Below are positions 7,858 through 17,624 of a DNA stretch of 64,000 nucleotides, piece by piece. Every line of letters begins with the position of its first letter. The stretch's first letter is position 1. The position numbers were made by a program, and so were the translations under genes. The stretch spans positions 3,554,226 to 3,618,225 of the forward strand of contig NZ_CM001441.1 of the NCBI RefSeq assembly GCF_000244895.1. Direction: 5' to 3'. The notes beneath the pieces were generated by a model. It did not search any database and had not been told where the DNA came from. It worked only from the letters and a program-made list of their open reading frames with translations. The stretch is from Desulfosporosinus youngiae DSM 17734. Lineage in GTDB: Bacteria; Bacillota; Desulfitobacteriia; Desulfitobacteriales; Desulfitobacteriaceae.

Positions 7858-9420
7858 ATGGAAACGAAACTAATACCCTATTTGGCGTCAAGCCTGATGG
7901 TAATTGGCATGACGCTGCTATTTACGATGATCCATCCATTCTTAGGATTGGTGAATATGTCCTTGCTGACTATTATCCCGATCCTGATCAGCGCAGCCCG
8001 CTGGGGAACCTTTCCTGCCATGGCAACTGCATTAATGGGAACGATTGCCTTCGATCTCTTCTATGTTCCTCCGATTTTTAAATTTATGGTTGCTGATCTC
8101 CGCTATCTAATCAGCTTTGCTATTTTCATGCTGGTAGGTTTTATTACCGGAACCCTATCCGACCGGTTAAAAAAACAGGTAAGTTATTCCCGGCAGAGGG
8201 AGAATAGCATTTCGGCACTTTATTCTCTTAGCCGGGATATCTCGGCGGCCGATAACCTGGACGCTGTGTTAGATTGTATTGTCCGGAATATCTCCAACAC
8301 GCTGGAGGGTCAGGTCCTGCTGTTTTTACCCGACGAAAAGGCTCAATTGGTGCTATGCAAGGCCTCTGATGGTACTATTTCCTTAGATAAGGATGACCTT
8401 TCCGCTGCCAAATGGGTCTATGAACATGGAGAAAAAGCGGGTCATGGCATGGAGACTTTAGGGACTGCTAAGGCCTTATATTTACCATTAAGCACCGAAC
8501 AGGGAACTCAGGGGGTTCTTGGCATTAACATCAAAGAGAGTGACGCACAGTCTGACTCTGAGCGGATTCGCTTATCGGAAGCCTTTACCGGATTAGCTGC
8601 CATGGCCATTAATCGAGTCAAATTAGCGGAACAAGCCAGAGAGTCCCTTTCCTTAGTGGAGTCTGAACATTTACGCACGGCACTTTTTAATTCCCTGTCT
8701 CATGATTTGCGGACACCCCTTGCTTCCATCATTGGGGCAGTCACGGGACTTCTTGAGGATAAGAATGTCGTCTATAGCCCTGAGGTCCGCAAAGAATTGC
8801 TCAATACAATTTTACATGGTGCTGAACGAATGAATCGATTTATCAGCAACTTATTAGATATGGCCAGATTAGAAAGCGGCATGCTGAGACTGAACAAAGA
8901 ATGGTGTGATCTTCAGGATATTATTGGCGTTGCGGTTAATAGACTCGGAAACACTTTAACCCGGCGGCCTTTGGAGATTACTATCCAGGAAGACTTACCC
9001 CTGGTACAAGCCGATGGGATTTTGATTGAGCAGGTACTGATTAATTTGCTGGATAATGCACTTAAGTACTCCGCAGCCGCCAGCAAAATAACAATATTAA
9101 TTTCTCAACATGCCCGACAAATAGAAGTCGTGGTCGCGAATTGCGGACAAGGCATACCTGAGGCTGATCTGAGTAAAGTCTTTGATAAGTTTTACCGGCT
9201 CAGTTCCTCTCTTCAAGTAAGCGGAACCGGGCTTGGCCTGGCTATTTGCAAAGGGTTTATTGAAGCGCATGGCGGGAATATTTGGGCTGAAAATAATAAA
9301 CTCGGCGGTGTGACAATCACATTTACCTTGCCGTTAACTGACCAATTTTTAGGGATAGTACCAGAAATGAATGAAGGAGAGAACGATGGAAAACAAAGGT
9401 CAGCGGATATTGATAATTGA
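7858..9420 (+). CDS. KdpD-like sensor histidine kinase lacking the N-terminal KdpD/USP domains
   Basis: A 520-residue membrane kinase. Residues about 8-105 are the four-helix DUF4118 domain of KdpD; about 115-255 look like a GAF-type sensor. The H-box SHDLRTPL (His about 282), N-box NLLDNALKYS, NCGQGIP, FDKFYRLSS and GTGLGLAIC follow. Full-length KdpD has some 370 extra N-terminal residues (Walker KdpD domain plus USP domain, the latter binding c-di-AMP in Firmicutes); these are absent here. The gene overlaps the response-regulator gene by 35 bp and heads an operon with trkA and trkH, so potassium or osmotic signalling is inferred. Confidence 0.9.
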   Translation: METKLIPYLASSLMVIGMTLLFTMIHPFLGLVNMSLLTIIPILISAARWGTFPAMATALMGTIAFDLFYVPPIFKFMVADLRYLISFAIFMLVGFITGTLSDRLKKQVSYSRQRENSISALYSLSRDISAADNLDAVLDCIVRNISNTLEGQVLLFLPDEKAQLVLCKASDGTISLDKDDLSAAKWVYEHGEKAGHGMETLGTAKALYLPLSTEQGTQGVLGINIKESDAQSDSERIRLSEAFTGLAAMAINRVKLAEQARESLSLVESEHLRTALFNSLSHDLRTPLASIIGAVTGLLEDKNVVYSPEVRKELLNTILHGAERMNRFISNLLDMARLESGMLRLNKEWCDLQDIIGVAVNRLGNTLTRRPLEITIQEDLPLVQADGILIEQVLINLLDNALKYSAAASKITILISQHARQIEVVVANCGQGIPEADLSKVFDKFYRLSSSLQVSGTGLGLAICKGFIEAHGGNIWAENNKLGGVTITFTLPLTDQFLGIVPEMNEGENDGKQRSADIDN

Positions 9421-10069
9421 TGACGATACACAAATCCGGCGATTTTTGCGCGTGGCCTTAACCAGCCACGGGTATATCGTAAAAGATGCTAAGACGGGCA
9501 GAGAGGGTCTTGAGGCGGTCGCGATGTTCAGCCCGGATTTAGTCGTCTTGGATTTAGGTTTGCCCGATCTCGATGGATTAGACGTCGTGCGTCAGTTACG
9601 GGAATGGACCAGGGTGCCCATTATCATTCTTTCGGTCAAAGAACAGGAGAGTGATAAAATAACGGCCTTGGACTCTGGGGCAGATGACTATGTGACGAAA
9701 CCCTTTGGTATGGGCGAATTGTTAGCTCGAATTCGAGCAGCAATGCGTCACATAGTCGGGATTGAGGAACAGCCGATCCTGCATTTTGAGGACTTAACCC
9801 TTGATTTATTACATCGCCGGGTCTCAAGGGATGATCATGAGATCAAACTTACTTTAACGGAATATGAAATCGTCAAAAATCTGGCGATCAACGCGGGAAA
9901 AGTGTTAACCCATAGTTATTTACTTCGTACTGTATGGGGCCCTTCTTATGAGAAAGAAGTCCAGTACTTGCGGGTTTATATCGGCCAAATCAGGCGAAAG
10001 CTGGAGCGGGACCCTTCCCGCCCACGCCATATTATTACCGAACCCGGGGTCGGTTATCGTTTGCTATAA
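9386..10069 (+). CDS. KdpE-like OmpR-family response regulator
   Basis: A 227-residue regulator. The receiver domain has acidic pocket IDDD near residue 12, phospho-acceptor Asp at about 56 (LVVLDLGLPD) and the switch Lys in TKPFG. The C-terminal winged helix ends YLRVYIGQIRRKLERDPSRP and RHIITEPGVGYRLL, very KdpE-like. The ATG at 9386 has AAGGAG 6 nt upstream, which lies inside the kinase gene. It probably controls the downstream trk genes and perhaps a distant kdp operon (inference). Confidence 0.9.
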   Translation: MENKGQRILIIDDDTQIRRFLRVALTSHGYIVKDAKTGREGLEAVAMFSPDLVVLDLGLPDLDGLDVVRQLREWTRVPIIILSVKEQESDKITALDSGADDYVTKPFGMGELLARIRAAMRHIVGIEEQPILHFEDLTLDLLHRRVSRDDHEIKLTLTEYEIVKNLAINAGKVLTHSYLLRTVWGPSYEKEVQYLRVYIGQIRRKLERDPSRPRHIITEPGVGYRLL

Positions 10070-10109
10070 GCAATCTGCTCAGATCATAATTTTGGGGAGG
10101 TTTATTAAT

Positions 10110-11453
10110 ATGCGCGTTGCCATTGTAGGGGCAGGCAAATTGGGCTTCAGCCTTGCTGATCGCTTGGCCAAAGAGGAGCACGAGGTCATTGTCATCGAAC
10201 AGGACGAAGACCGCCGTTTGACCGCACAAAAAAGCCTGGATGTTATAACTGTCCTCGGAAATGGAGCAAACCCTCAATTTCTAAGCAGCACTGAAGCCAG
10301 AAATGCAGACCTGCTCATCGCTGTTACCGACAGTGACGAAGTTAATATGATTGCCTGCATGGCTGCTAAAAAAATAGGAATACGACAGACCATTGCGAGG
10401 GTTCGAAACCAAGAGTATGCCGGCCCGGACCGATTTACCTTCAATGAGTCCCTGGGTATCGATTTGGCGATTAATCCAGAAATGACAACTGCTGTTGAAA
10501 TCAGCCGGATCCTCCTGACACCGGCAGCTTTAGCGGTAGAGGACTTGGCTGATGGAAAAGTTCGCCTTTTGGAAGTGAAAATCGGCCCGGAATCAGAGCT
10601 TGTAAATATTCCTTTACTAAAACTAACCCTTCCTCCTAATATTCTGGTTGCCGGTATCTTGCGCCAAAACATTATGATCATTCCCCAAGGCGAAGATTTT
10701 CTCTGCCCTCAGGATAATGTCTTCTTCGTTGGGGAAGCAGGTGCTATAGAAAAATTCGGGACCCAGTTTGCGAATAAACGCTCAAAGCTAGAGCGGATTA
10801 TGATCATTGGCGCCGGCAGAATAGGGCGTCATCTGGCCAAGATTTTGGTTAAAGCGGGCTTGTCTGTAAAAGTGATCGACAAGAACCGAGAACGCTGCCG
10901 GGAATTGGCTGACCGTTTGGGTAAGGGATTGGTTCTCTGCGGTGAAGGAACCGATGTGGATCTTTTGATTGAAGAAGGAGTTAGAGAGGCTGATGCCGTT
11001 GTTTGTCTCACAGATGACGATAAACTTAATTTACTCTTAGCGCTTTTAGCTAAGAACTTTGGCACTCAGAAAACCATTGTCCGAGTGGGACGCTCCGACT
11101 ATATGTCCTTAATGGGCAAGGTTGGCGTGGATGTGGTCCTATCTCCCAGACTTCTGACCGCAGGCGTCATTTTGCGCCAAGTACGCCGGGGCAATATTGT
11201 CGGTGTCACTCTTCTGGAAGGTGCTAAAGCGGAGGCCATGGAAATTTTAATTTCCGACAATCGCCAAATCGACGGCCAAAAACTCAAGGACCTTAACATC
11301 CCTCCCAATTCTTTGGTCGGAACCATAATCCATGGTGAAGAAGTTAGGGTTCCTCATGGCGAAACCATCCTTCACAGGGGTGACAGAATCGTGGTCTTCA
11401 CCCTCGCCGACATGGTTAAAAAAGTTGAAAAATACTTCGAAAGCAGGTCCTAA
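10110..11453 (+). CDS. trkA: Trk potassium uptake regulatory NAD-binding protein TrkA
   Basis: The cytoplasmic gating subunit of the Trk/Ktr potassium channel. The 447 residues contain two RCK modules. The first begins MRVAIVGAGKLGFSLADRL and the second about residue 230 (RIMIIGAGRIGRHLAKIL); each is a GxGxxG Rossmann fold followed by a C-terminal RCK_C lobe. GGGGAGG lies 9 nt before the ATG. It is followed 2 bp later by trkH, which encodes the membrane subunit, and follows the KdpDE-like genes in the same direction. Confidence 0.93.
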   Translation: MRVAIVGAGKLGFSLADRLAKEEHEVIVIEQDEDRRLTAQKSLDVITVLGNGANPQFLSSTEARNADLLIAVTDSDEVNMIACMAAKKIGIRQTIARVRNQEYAGPDRFTFNESLGIDLAINPEMTTAVEISRILLTPAALAVEDLADGKVRLLEVKIGPESELVNIPLLKLTLPPNILVAGILRQNIMIIPQGEDFLCPQDNVFFVGEAGAIEKFGTQFANKRSKLERIMIIGAGRIGRHLAKILVKAGLSVKVIDKNRERCRELADRLGKGLVLCGEGTDVDLLIEEGVREADAVVCLTDDDKLNLLLALLAKNFGTQKTIVRVGRSDYMSLMGKVGVDVVLSPRLLTAGVILRQVRRGNIVGVTLLEGAKAEAMEILISDNRQIDGQKLKDLNIPPNSLVGTIIHGEEVRVPHGETILHRGDRIVVFTLADMVKKVEKYFESRS

Positions 11454-11455
11454 AA

Positions 11456-12907
11456 ATGAATTTCCGCTTGATAGAGAACGTCTTAGGAAGGTTATTGTTA
11501 GGTTACGCTGCATTTATGGGCATTCCTTTCCTGTATGCCCTATTAAGGAATGAGCCCACCTCTTGGCCTTTTCTCATTACCATTTTACTCACTCTTGTTA
11601 TTAGTCTTGTTTTTATCAGTCATGGCCAAGAAGACCGCCTAGGGATCCGGGAAGGTTTTACCATCGTATCCGGGGCTTGGATTCTGACCTCGCTTTTGGG
11701 TGCGCTTCCTTTTTACCTGTCCAATTCCGTCCCTACTTACCTGGACGGGCTGTTCGAGACTGTCTCCGGCCTAACCACCACAGGCTCCAGTGTCATTGAC
11801 AATCTTGAAGTTCTCTCACAAAGTCTATTGCTGTGGCGGAGTTTAACCCATTGGCTTGGAGGTATGGGAATTATTGTTCTGTTCATCGTTTTCCTGCCCA
11901 AAATCGGAGCAGGGGCAGTCCACATGTTTAACGCCGAAGTCCCCGGCCCGACAGCGGAAAAAGTATTGCCCAGGATTAGGGATAACGCGGCAAGGCTCTG
12001 GCAGATGTATGTCGGATTTACTCTATTGCAGATCATCTTATTATGGCTTGCCGGAATGTCATGGTTTGACTCCGTTAACCATTCCTTCGCCACTATGGCG
12101 ACAGGCGGCTTCTCCACCAAAAATACCAGCATTATGTTTTACAACAGCCCTCTGATCGAATTCATTCTTATCGTTTTTATGATTCTTGCCGGAGGAAACT
12201 TTGGACTGTATTTCATAGCTTGGGGCCGGGGCTTGAAGCATATCTGGAAGGATACGGAATTTCGCGTTTACTTATCGATTATTGCAGCCTCCACCCTGGT
12301 CATTGCCTTAAGTTTATGGCTTCAAGGAGGAAAGGAGATCCTTTTCTCAGTGCGTCACGCCCTTTTTCAGGTCTCTACGATTATTACGACGACTGGTTTC
12401 GCATCTGATAATTTCGACCAATGGCCTTCAGTAACGAAAATGGTCCTGCTGCTCTTAATGCTGATAGGCGGGAGCGCCGGCTCAACAGCCGGCGGTATTA
12501 AAGTCGCCCGGATTATGCTGCTGATGAAGCTTGTGCGGGCTGAACTAAGACGGGCTATCCACCCGCGGGCTGTGACAGCTATCAGCTCCGGCGGCAAACA
12601 ACTCGACCCGCTCATGCTTAATACGGTAGCTGTGTTTTTTTTCCTCTTTATTGCGATTTTTACAGCTGCGACAATTCTGCTCTCAGCCACAGGCCTGCCG
12701 CCCTTTGACGCTATGAGCGCTGTAGCGGCTACTCTTGGTAATGTGGGTCCGGGCTTTGGGTTGGTTGGACCGACTACCACGTTTTCCTCGATCAACGCTT
12801 TTGGTGAATTGGTTTTAATTCTTTGTATGCTGCTTGGCCGGCTGGAACTTTTCACACTATTGGTAGTGCTCCAACCAGAGTTCTGGCGTTCCCGCAAGAG
12901 CTGGTAG
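11456..12907 (+). CDS. trkH: Trk potassium transporter membrane subunit TrkH
   Basis: A 483-residue polytopic membrane protein with four pore-loop repeats. Characteristic pieces are GLTTTGSSVI, HWLGGMGI, ATGGFSTKN, STIITTTGFASDNF and GGSAGSTAGGIKVAR; the selectivity-filter glycines are present in each loop. It starts 2 bp after the trkA stop and is the last gene of the operon. A strong terminator follows within 40 bp. Confidence 0.93.
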   Translation: MNFRLIENVLGRLLLGYAAFMGIPFLYALLRNEPTSWPFLITILLTLVISLVFISHGQEDRLGIREGFTIVSGAWILTSLLGALPFYLSNSVPTYLDGLFETVSGLTTTGSSVIDNLEVLSQSLLLWRSLTHWLGGMGIIVLFIVFLPKIGAGAVHMFNAEVPGPTAEKVLPRIRDNAARLWQMYVGFTLLQIILLWLAGMSWFDSVNHSFATMATGGFSTKNTSIMFYNSPLIEFILIVFMILAGGNFGLYFIAWGRGLKHIWKDTEFRVYLSIIAASTLVIALSLWLQGGKEILFSVRHALFQVSTIITTTGFASDNFDQWPSVTKMVLLLLMLIGGSAGSTAGGIKVARIMLLMKLVRAELRRAIHPRAVTAISSGGKQLDPLMLNTVAVFFFLFIAIFTAATILLSATGLPPFDAMSAVAATLGNVGPGFGLVGPTTTFSSINAFGELVLILCMLLGRLELFTLLVVLQPEFWRSRKSW

Positions 12908-12940
12908 ACAATTTTAAGAACCTTGAGGACTCCATAAAAA

Positions 12941-12987
12941 GGCTCTTCCTTATCAGAAGAAATCTATCTGTTAAGGAAGAGCTTTTA
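12941..12987 (+). terminator. Terminator of the kdp-like/trk operon
   Basis: Perfect 11-bp arms GCTCTTCCTTA/TAAGGAAGAGC around a 19-nt loop, followed by TTTT. Confidence 0.85.
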
Positions 12988-13140
12988 AGTTTACTTTTTG
13001 CAAATTTCGGCAAATACCCTTTAGAGTATTCTTCGGCTTCAGAGTGTTATTTAGATTATCTATAGCAAGATAATCTTTAAATCCTGATATAAGGCTATTA
13101 TAATCCGTAACAATTTGTAAGAACTTTGTGCCTGCAACAT

Positions 13141-14859
13141 TCACTCTTGGCCAGGCTGCTTTGCAGCTCTTTCTCCGTCTAAAACCCCCGGCTTTGGATA
13201 TATGCCCTGTTTTTCAAGAAGTTTGCGCAGTTTTTCTATGTCCCGAACAATCACTGCCGTTGGGCTGTATAAACCAAGGACATACTGCCGGTATTTACGC
13301 GCCGAGGAGATCGATGCCGCTTGTTCCGGTGAGGAACATTCCAAGAGGCTGAGCTGCAGGAAAGTGACCTGGCCAAAGGAGTCAACCCATTGCTGAACCG
13401 TCAGAACCAGATTATCAGGCAAAGGATATGTGCTAAGATTTTTAAGGGCTGGGAGAACATCTTCTGCAGGCATACCCCGTTTCAGAGCGTTCAGTAAATA
13501 CGTCTTATCCAGGCGGTATTTAAGCATCTGATCCGGCTGCTCAAGCACGGCAATCTGGCTTAGTTTCCAGCGGGCGGCCCAAGAAGCGGAACGTGGCAGC
13601 AGGATTTCGAAATTAGGCTGAACATACGCTGTATCAGGGCCGCTCATCGGATAGATTTGGTCTGCAAGGCTCTTGATCTCAGCCATGTCGTCTTCAAGTC
13701 CGCGGCCATGCAACAGTTTAGATAGTACCAACTGACCCAGCGGAGTGACTCGGACCAAAATATCTGTCTCATACTTGCCCCAATCCAGTAAGCCCAGAAA
13801 ACGCAGTGGATCGAGAAAGCTGATGACGGTATCCCGGGTTAAGAGACGACACACGTCGTCATCTGAAATCAGCTTACTAAGCATATGCCCCCAGCTAGTC
13901 CACTCCGTACAGCGGCTCAATACGGGCAGCACCAGGAAAAGACCTTTATTCTGAATAGATTGAAAGTGCACCGTATAAATTACACAAAGTAATTCTTCGA
14001 CCTTAATACTCTCCGGCAATTCTTGTCCCTTTGTCGTCAGCGCCAACCGATCTCCTCTTCTTCCAAGCAGCTGAAAAAGCCAGGCAATGTCCAAGAGCCA
14101 GAAGAAATAACTCTCCGGGCTAAATTCCCCGTCAGACCCCGCCGGCTCAGTTAAGGCGGCCAGAATGCGCTTCAAAGAGTGTTTGTTGATCTCGTGACTC
14201 AGGGTGACCAGAACTTCTCCCTGCTCTACCAAAACGAGAAACTTAAAAAGGTTATCCAAGGTGTTCGGTAAATCTGCCCGATAGGATTTTTGCGGTTCAA
14301 GCTTATAATCACATTGAATCTGATCGTTAATAAACCGCCAAAAGGATCTGGCGGCCTCTTCCTTAAAACTAAACGTATTGGGATAACGACCTTGCGCCAA
14401 AAAGCCTATTTTAAACCATTTCGTAAACAGCCTTATAACCCCTTGATAGCTTAGCCCTGCCAGATTCCTATCCAAAAAGCGAAAACTGGCATTATCCTCG
14501 TCATCATAATGGCAAAAATAATCGATACTCCTATCCTCCGGCTGGGTATAGGCCATGTAAGCAAAGAGAATCCGCTCCACAGAGTCCATCTTGGCATAAT
14601 AGTCCGGCCAGGCTTTTGGCTTAAGCCTCTTTACAGGAGCAGTATTCGTTTTCGGTGCAGATTTGGAACTTGGCTGTTTGGGACTTGCTTTTGCCGTGAA
14701 TTGATTGGCTGAAGACTCATCTGCGTATGTGGGCGGTTTAAAACCCGGCGGTAATTTTTCGCCAAAAACCGGCCGCCATTTTTGGGGTTTAGGCTGATCA
14801 GACGGAGCTTGCGGATTCTGATCGGCGTTTTGTTTTGAACCGGCAGCTGGCTTTTTCAT
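13141..14859 (-). CDS. Helicase-associated protein, partner of XPB-type helicase
   Basis: A 572-residue protein encoded with an XPB helicase; its ATG overlaps the helicase stop (ATGA), so the pair is coupled. The first 70 residues are Pro/Lys-rich and low complexity. Near residue 465 it has YRLDKTYLLNALKRGMPAED followed by LSTYPLPDN, the same domain that opens the helicase. This matches the Helicase_C_3/XPB-N accessory domain. The pairing recalls archaeal Bax1-XPB, although homology to Bax1 is not shown. A role as nuclease or processivity partner in DNA repair is inference. Confidence 0.7.
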   Translation of the reverse strand: MKKPAAGSKQNADQNPQAPSDQPKPQKWRPVFGEKLPPGFKPPTYADESSANQFTAKASPKQPSSKSAPKTNTAPVKRLKPKAWPDYYAKMDSVERILFAYMAYTQPEDRSIDYFCHYDDEDNASFRFLDRNLAGLSYQGVIRLFTKWFKIGFLAQGRYPNTFSFKEEAARSFWRFINDQIQCDYKLEPQKSYRADLPNTLDNLFKFLVLVEQGEVLVTLSHEINKHSLKRILAALTEPAGSDGEFSPESYFFWLLDIAWLFQLLGRRGDRLALTTKGQELPESIKVEELLCVIYTVHFQSIQNKGLFLVLPVLSRCTEWTSWGHMLSKLISDDDVCRLLTRDTVISFLDPLRFLGLLDWGKYETDILVRVTPLGQLVLSKLLHGRGLEDDMAEIKSLADQIYPMSGPDTAYVQPNFEILLPRSASWAARWKLSQIAVLEQPDQMLKYRLDKTYLLNALKRGMPAEDVLPALKNLSTYPLPDNLVLTVQQWVDSFGQVTFLQLSLLECSSPEQAASISSARKYRQYVLGLYSPTAVIVRDIEKLRKLLEKQGIYPKPGVLDGERAAKQPGQE

Positions 14860-16565
14860 GGTTCAAAATCCTCCTCGATCATGATTTTGTAGGCATACCC
14901 TTGTTCTGTTAAAAACAGTTGCCGGTGCATTGCAAATTCCTGTTCTTTGGTATCTTTCGAAACCAAACTATAGAAATAGGCCTTGCCTTCTCCCTGCTTG
15001 GGCCGCAGTATGCGTCCGAGCCTTTGGGCCTCTTCCTGCCGGGACCCGAAGGTTCCGGAGACCTGAACCGCTACATTGGCATCCGGCAAATCAATGGCAA
15101 AATTGGCCACTTTAGAGACCACTAAACAGTGCAGACGGCCGCTTCGGAACTCTTCATACAGACGTTCCCGCTCCCGTTGCGGAGTTTTACCGGTAATTAA
15201 AGGGGCATCTAACTCACGGGCAAGCATTTCGAGCTGACGCACATACTGCCCAATCACCAACACCAGGTCATCTCTATGACGCTCCATCAGCTCTGACACC
15301 TTGTTCAACTTCCGTGGATTCTCTGCTGCCAAGCGGAATTTTCCTTTTTCCTCGGCTAAAGCATAATCCATACGGCGGTCTTTACTCATGGAGATGCGCC
15401 ACTCCATACACTCGGCAGTAGCGATCCAGCCTTGGGACTCCAGGACCTTCCAGGGAACGTCCATTTTCTTCGGCCCAATCAGAGTAAAGACTTCGTCTTC
15501 TTTGCCATCTTCCCGTACAAGCGTGGCGGTCAGACCCAAGCGGCGTTTCGCCTGCAATTCAGCCGTGGCCCGAAAGACCGGCGCCGGTAAGAGATGAACC
15601 TCATCATAGATAATCAGACCCCAATTCTTTTCATTGAACAGACCAAAATGGTCAAAGCCGCCTCCCGCTTGCGTACGGTGAGTGAGAATCTGGTAAGTGG
15701 CTACGGTCACCGGACAGATCTCTTTTTTCTCCCCAGTGTACTCCCCCATTTGGGACGCTTCTAAGGTCGTTTTATCCCTTAACTCGCGCAGCCATTGTTT
15801 GACGGCACTGTTATTCGTCGTAAGAATCAGCGTTTCGCACTGTAATTCCATCATCACGCCCATACCAATAACGGTCTTGCCCGCACCGCAGGGCAGAACC
15901 AATACACCGCTCCCGCCGCGCACCGAACCTTGTTGATGAAAGGTCGCCACAGCCCCTTGCTGATAGGAACGCAGGGCAAAGGATTCTCCCTTAGGATTTT
16001 CGGTGCGCCAAGCCATCGGTAAAGGGTTGCCCTCGCTATAACCTGCCAAATCTTCAACCGGGTAGGAGAGTTTCATTAGGAGCTGTTTCAATTGCCCCCG
16101 TGCTTCCGGGTTGATCTCCGCTTGAGTTATCCCTAAATCTGGTAAATCGGCGCTCCTGGCAGGTTCATCGAAGGCCAGTAATAGTTTGACCTCTTTATGA
16201 CGAATGATTTCCAAGAGGATGACCGGATCTTTGGCCGCCAGAAGGAGCTTATCCCCCTCCCGGACCAGCTTTACCAAGCCGTAGCGGCCCATAAGCTGTT
16301 GAATTTCCGTACGCACGGAATCAGGCAACGGAAATTTGCTGTAATTCTCCAGCCCGTTTAAGACATCTGCGACGCTAACCCCGCTGGAGGCAGCGTTCCA
16401 TAAGGATAAAGGAGTAATCCGATACGTGTGGATATACTCCGGGCTTTTTTCCAGTTCGGCAAAGATGGCTAAGGTATCCCGAGCTTCTTCGTAAAGTGGA
16501 TTATGGACTTCTAAGAGAACGGATCGATCACTTTGAACGATGACAGGATTTGCAGCGGATGGCAT
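14856..16565 (-). CDS. XPB-type superfamily 2 DNA helicase
   Basis: About 569 residues. The N-terminal accessory domain (residues about 30-105) contains YRITPLSLWNAASSGVSVAD and FPLPDS. The helicase core follows: LRSYQQGAV Q-motif, PCGAGKTVIGMG Walker A, IIYDEVHLLPA (DEVH), LGLTATLVREDG motif III, and RLGRILRPK motif VI. I chose the ATG at 16565, with GGGAGA upstream, over a start 38 codons earlier whose leader looks non-coding. XPB helicases unwind or melt DNA in repair and transcription. The downstream partner shares the accessory domain. Confidence 0.88.
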   Translation of the reverse strand: MPSAANPVIVQSDRSVLLEVHNPLYEEARDTLAIFAELEKSPEYIHTYRITPLSLWNAASSGVSVADVLNGLENYSKFPLPDSVRTEIQQLMGRYGLVKLVREGDKLLLAAKDPVILLEIIRHKEVKLLLAFDEPARSADLPDLGITQAEINPEARGQLKQLLMKLSYPVEDLAGYSEGNPLPMAWRTENPKGESFALRSYQQGAVATFHQQGSVRGGSGVLVLPCGAGKTVIGMGVMMELQCETLILTTNNSAVKQWLRELRDKTTLEASQMGEYTGEKKEICPVTVATYQILTHRTQAGGGFDHFGLFNEKNWGLIIYDEVHLLPAPVFRATAELQAKRRLGLTATLVREDGKEDEVFTLIGPKKMDVPWKVLESQGWIATAECMEWRISMSKDRRMDYALAEEKGKFRLAAENPRKLNKVSELMERHRDDLVLVIGQYVRQLEMLARELDAPLITGKTPQRERERLYEEFRSGRLHCLVVSKVANFAIDLPDANVAVQVSGTFGSRQEEAQRLGRILRPKQGEGKAYFYSLVSKDTKEQEFAMHRQLFLTEQGYAYKIMIEEDFEP

Positions 16566-16872
16566 GTGTGTCTCCCTTTCCGAATAATTTGCAATAATTA
16601 TAGCATAAAAAGCCGCACCAAAGGAGAACATCAGACAACAGTCTACCCTTATCGGGGCAGCCATGGACATGAACATCACACTAAGCCCACTACAGCCATG
16701 GCTTTTGGTGGTATCATCTAACTTCTTAAATGAAGTTAATGGAAAAAAACGTTTTTTTTAAACTTGAAAGAATATATAATAACGTAAGAAAGTTAAGAAC
16801 GTTTTCCAGGGGATAGCCGTAAGGGTACACGCTAAAAGAAGACTATTTTTGGATTTGGGAGGTAAAAAGAGG
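16566..16872. other. Divergent intergenic region without a recognised gene
   Basis: Between the divergent helicase and methyltransferase genes there are AT-rich promoter-like stretches, including AAAAAACGTTTTTT (palindromic) and TATAATAA. I see no coding frame beyond the 5' region of the neighbours and no convincing RNA structure. Confidence 0.4.
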
Positions 16873-17475
16873 ATGATAGAAGAACAATTCAAGAAACTCT
16901 ATAAAGCAGGCAATACTCCTTGGGATATTGGCAAACCTGATTTTAACCTTATTCAGACTGTAACTGCCATGGCCATAAAACCCTGCAAAGCACTGGAAAT
17001 CGGCTGTGGAACGGGCAGTAACTCCATATGGCTTGCTCAAAATAGCTTTGATGTTATTGGGGTCGATACTTCGGAGATTGCAACTCAGAAGGCTTCAGAG
17101 GAAGCTTTAAACGCCAATCTCAAATGTACCTTTAAGGTGATTAACTTCCGGACACACAAAATTGAAGAAGCACCCTTTGGCTTTGCCTTTGACAGAGGCT
17201 GCTTTCATACATTAACTTCGGATGAAGAACGAAAGAACTTTGCAGAAAATGTAGCTGCCCATTTGGAAGAAGACGGCCTGTGGCTAAGTATCATTGGCAA
17301 CGCTGATGAACAGCGTGATAACCCCGGTCCGCCCCAGCGCACTGCCAGAGATATTGTTAACTCCGTAGAGCCCTGCTTTGAAATTCTCTCTCTTGTTTCA
17401 AGCCGGTTTGAATCTAACCGTCCCAACCCGCCAAGAGCATGGGTTTGCCTAATGCGGAAAAGACGTTTTGCCTAA
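16873..17475 (+). CDS. Class I SAM-dependent methyltransferase (TehB/thiopurine type)
   Basis: A 200-residue soluble methyltransferase. It opens with the family-typical GNTPWDIGKPD, then motif I LEIGCGTGSNSIWLA (residues about 39-53), motif II GVDTSEIA, and FDRGCFHTL. This layout is seen in tellurite-resistance TehB and thiopurine-type methyltransferases. I chose the ATG at 16873; a TTG 8 codons upstream lies before the GGGAGG site. The substrate is unknown. Confidence 0.82.
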   Translation: MIEEQFKKLYKAGNTPWDIGKPDFNLIQTVTAMAIKPCKALEIGCGTGSNSIWLAQNSFDVIGVDTSEIATQKASEEALNANLKCTFKVINFRTHKIEEAPFGFAFDRGCFHTLTSDEERKNFAENVAAHLEEDGLWLSIIGNADEQRDNPGPPQRTARDIVNSVEPCFEILSLVSSRFESNRPNPPRAWVCLMRKRRFA

Positions 17476-17492
17476 ACAATCTGCATCAAGAT

Positions 17493-17531
17493 CTTGCAAA
17501 AGCCACCCGTCGCTGGGTGGCTTTTTGCAAG
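17493..17531 (+). terminator. Terminator after the methyltransferase gene
   Basis: Long stem: arms AAAAGCCACCC/GGGTGGCTTTTT, extended by CTTG/CAAG, around a 6-nt loop. The T-run lies within the descending arm. Confidence 0.75.
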
Positions 17532-17624
17532 GGCTGTGAAGGCCGGAATTTAACAGTCACCAACAGGATCATTCCGGCGTACAAATAAGGTATACTTACC
17601 AAAGAGTAAACGAGGGAAAAGCTA

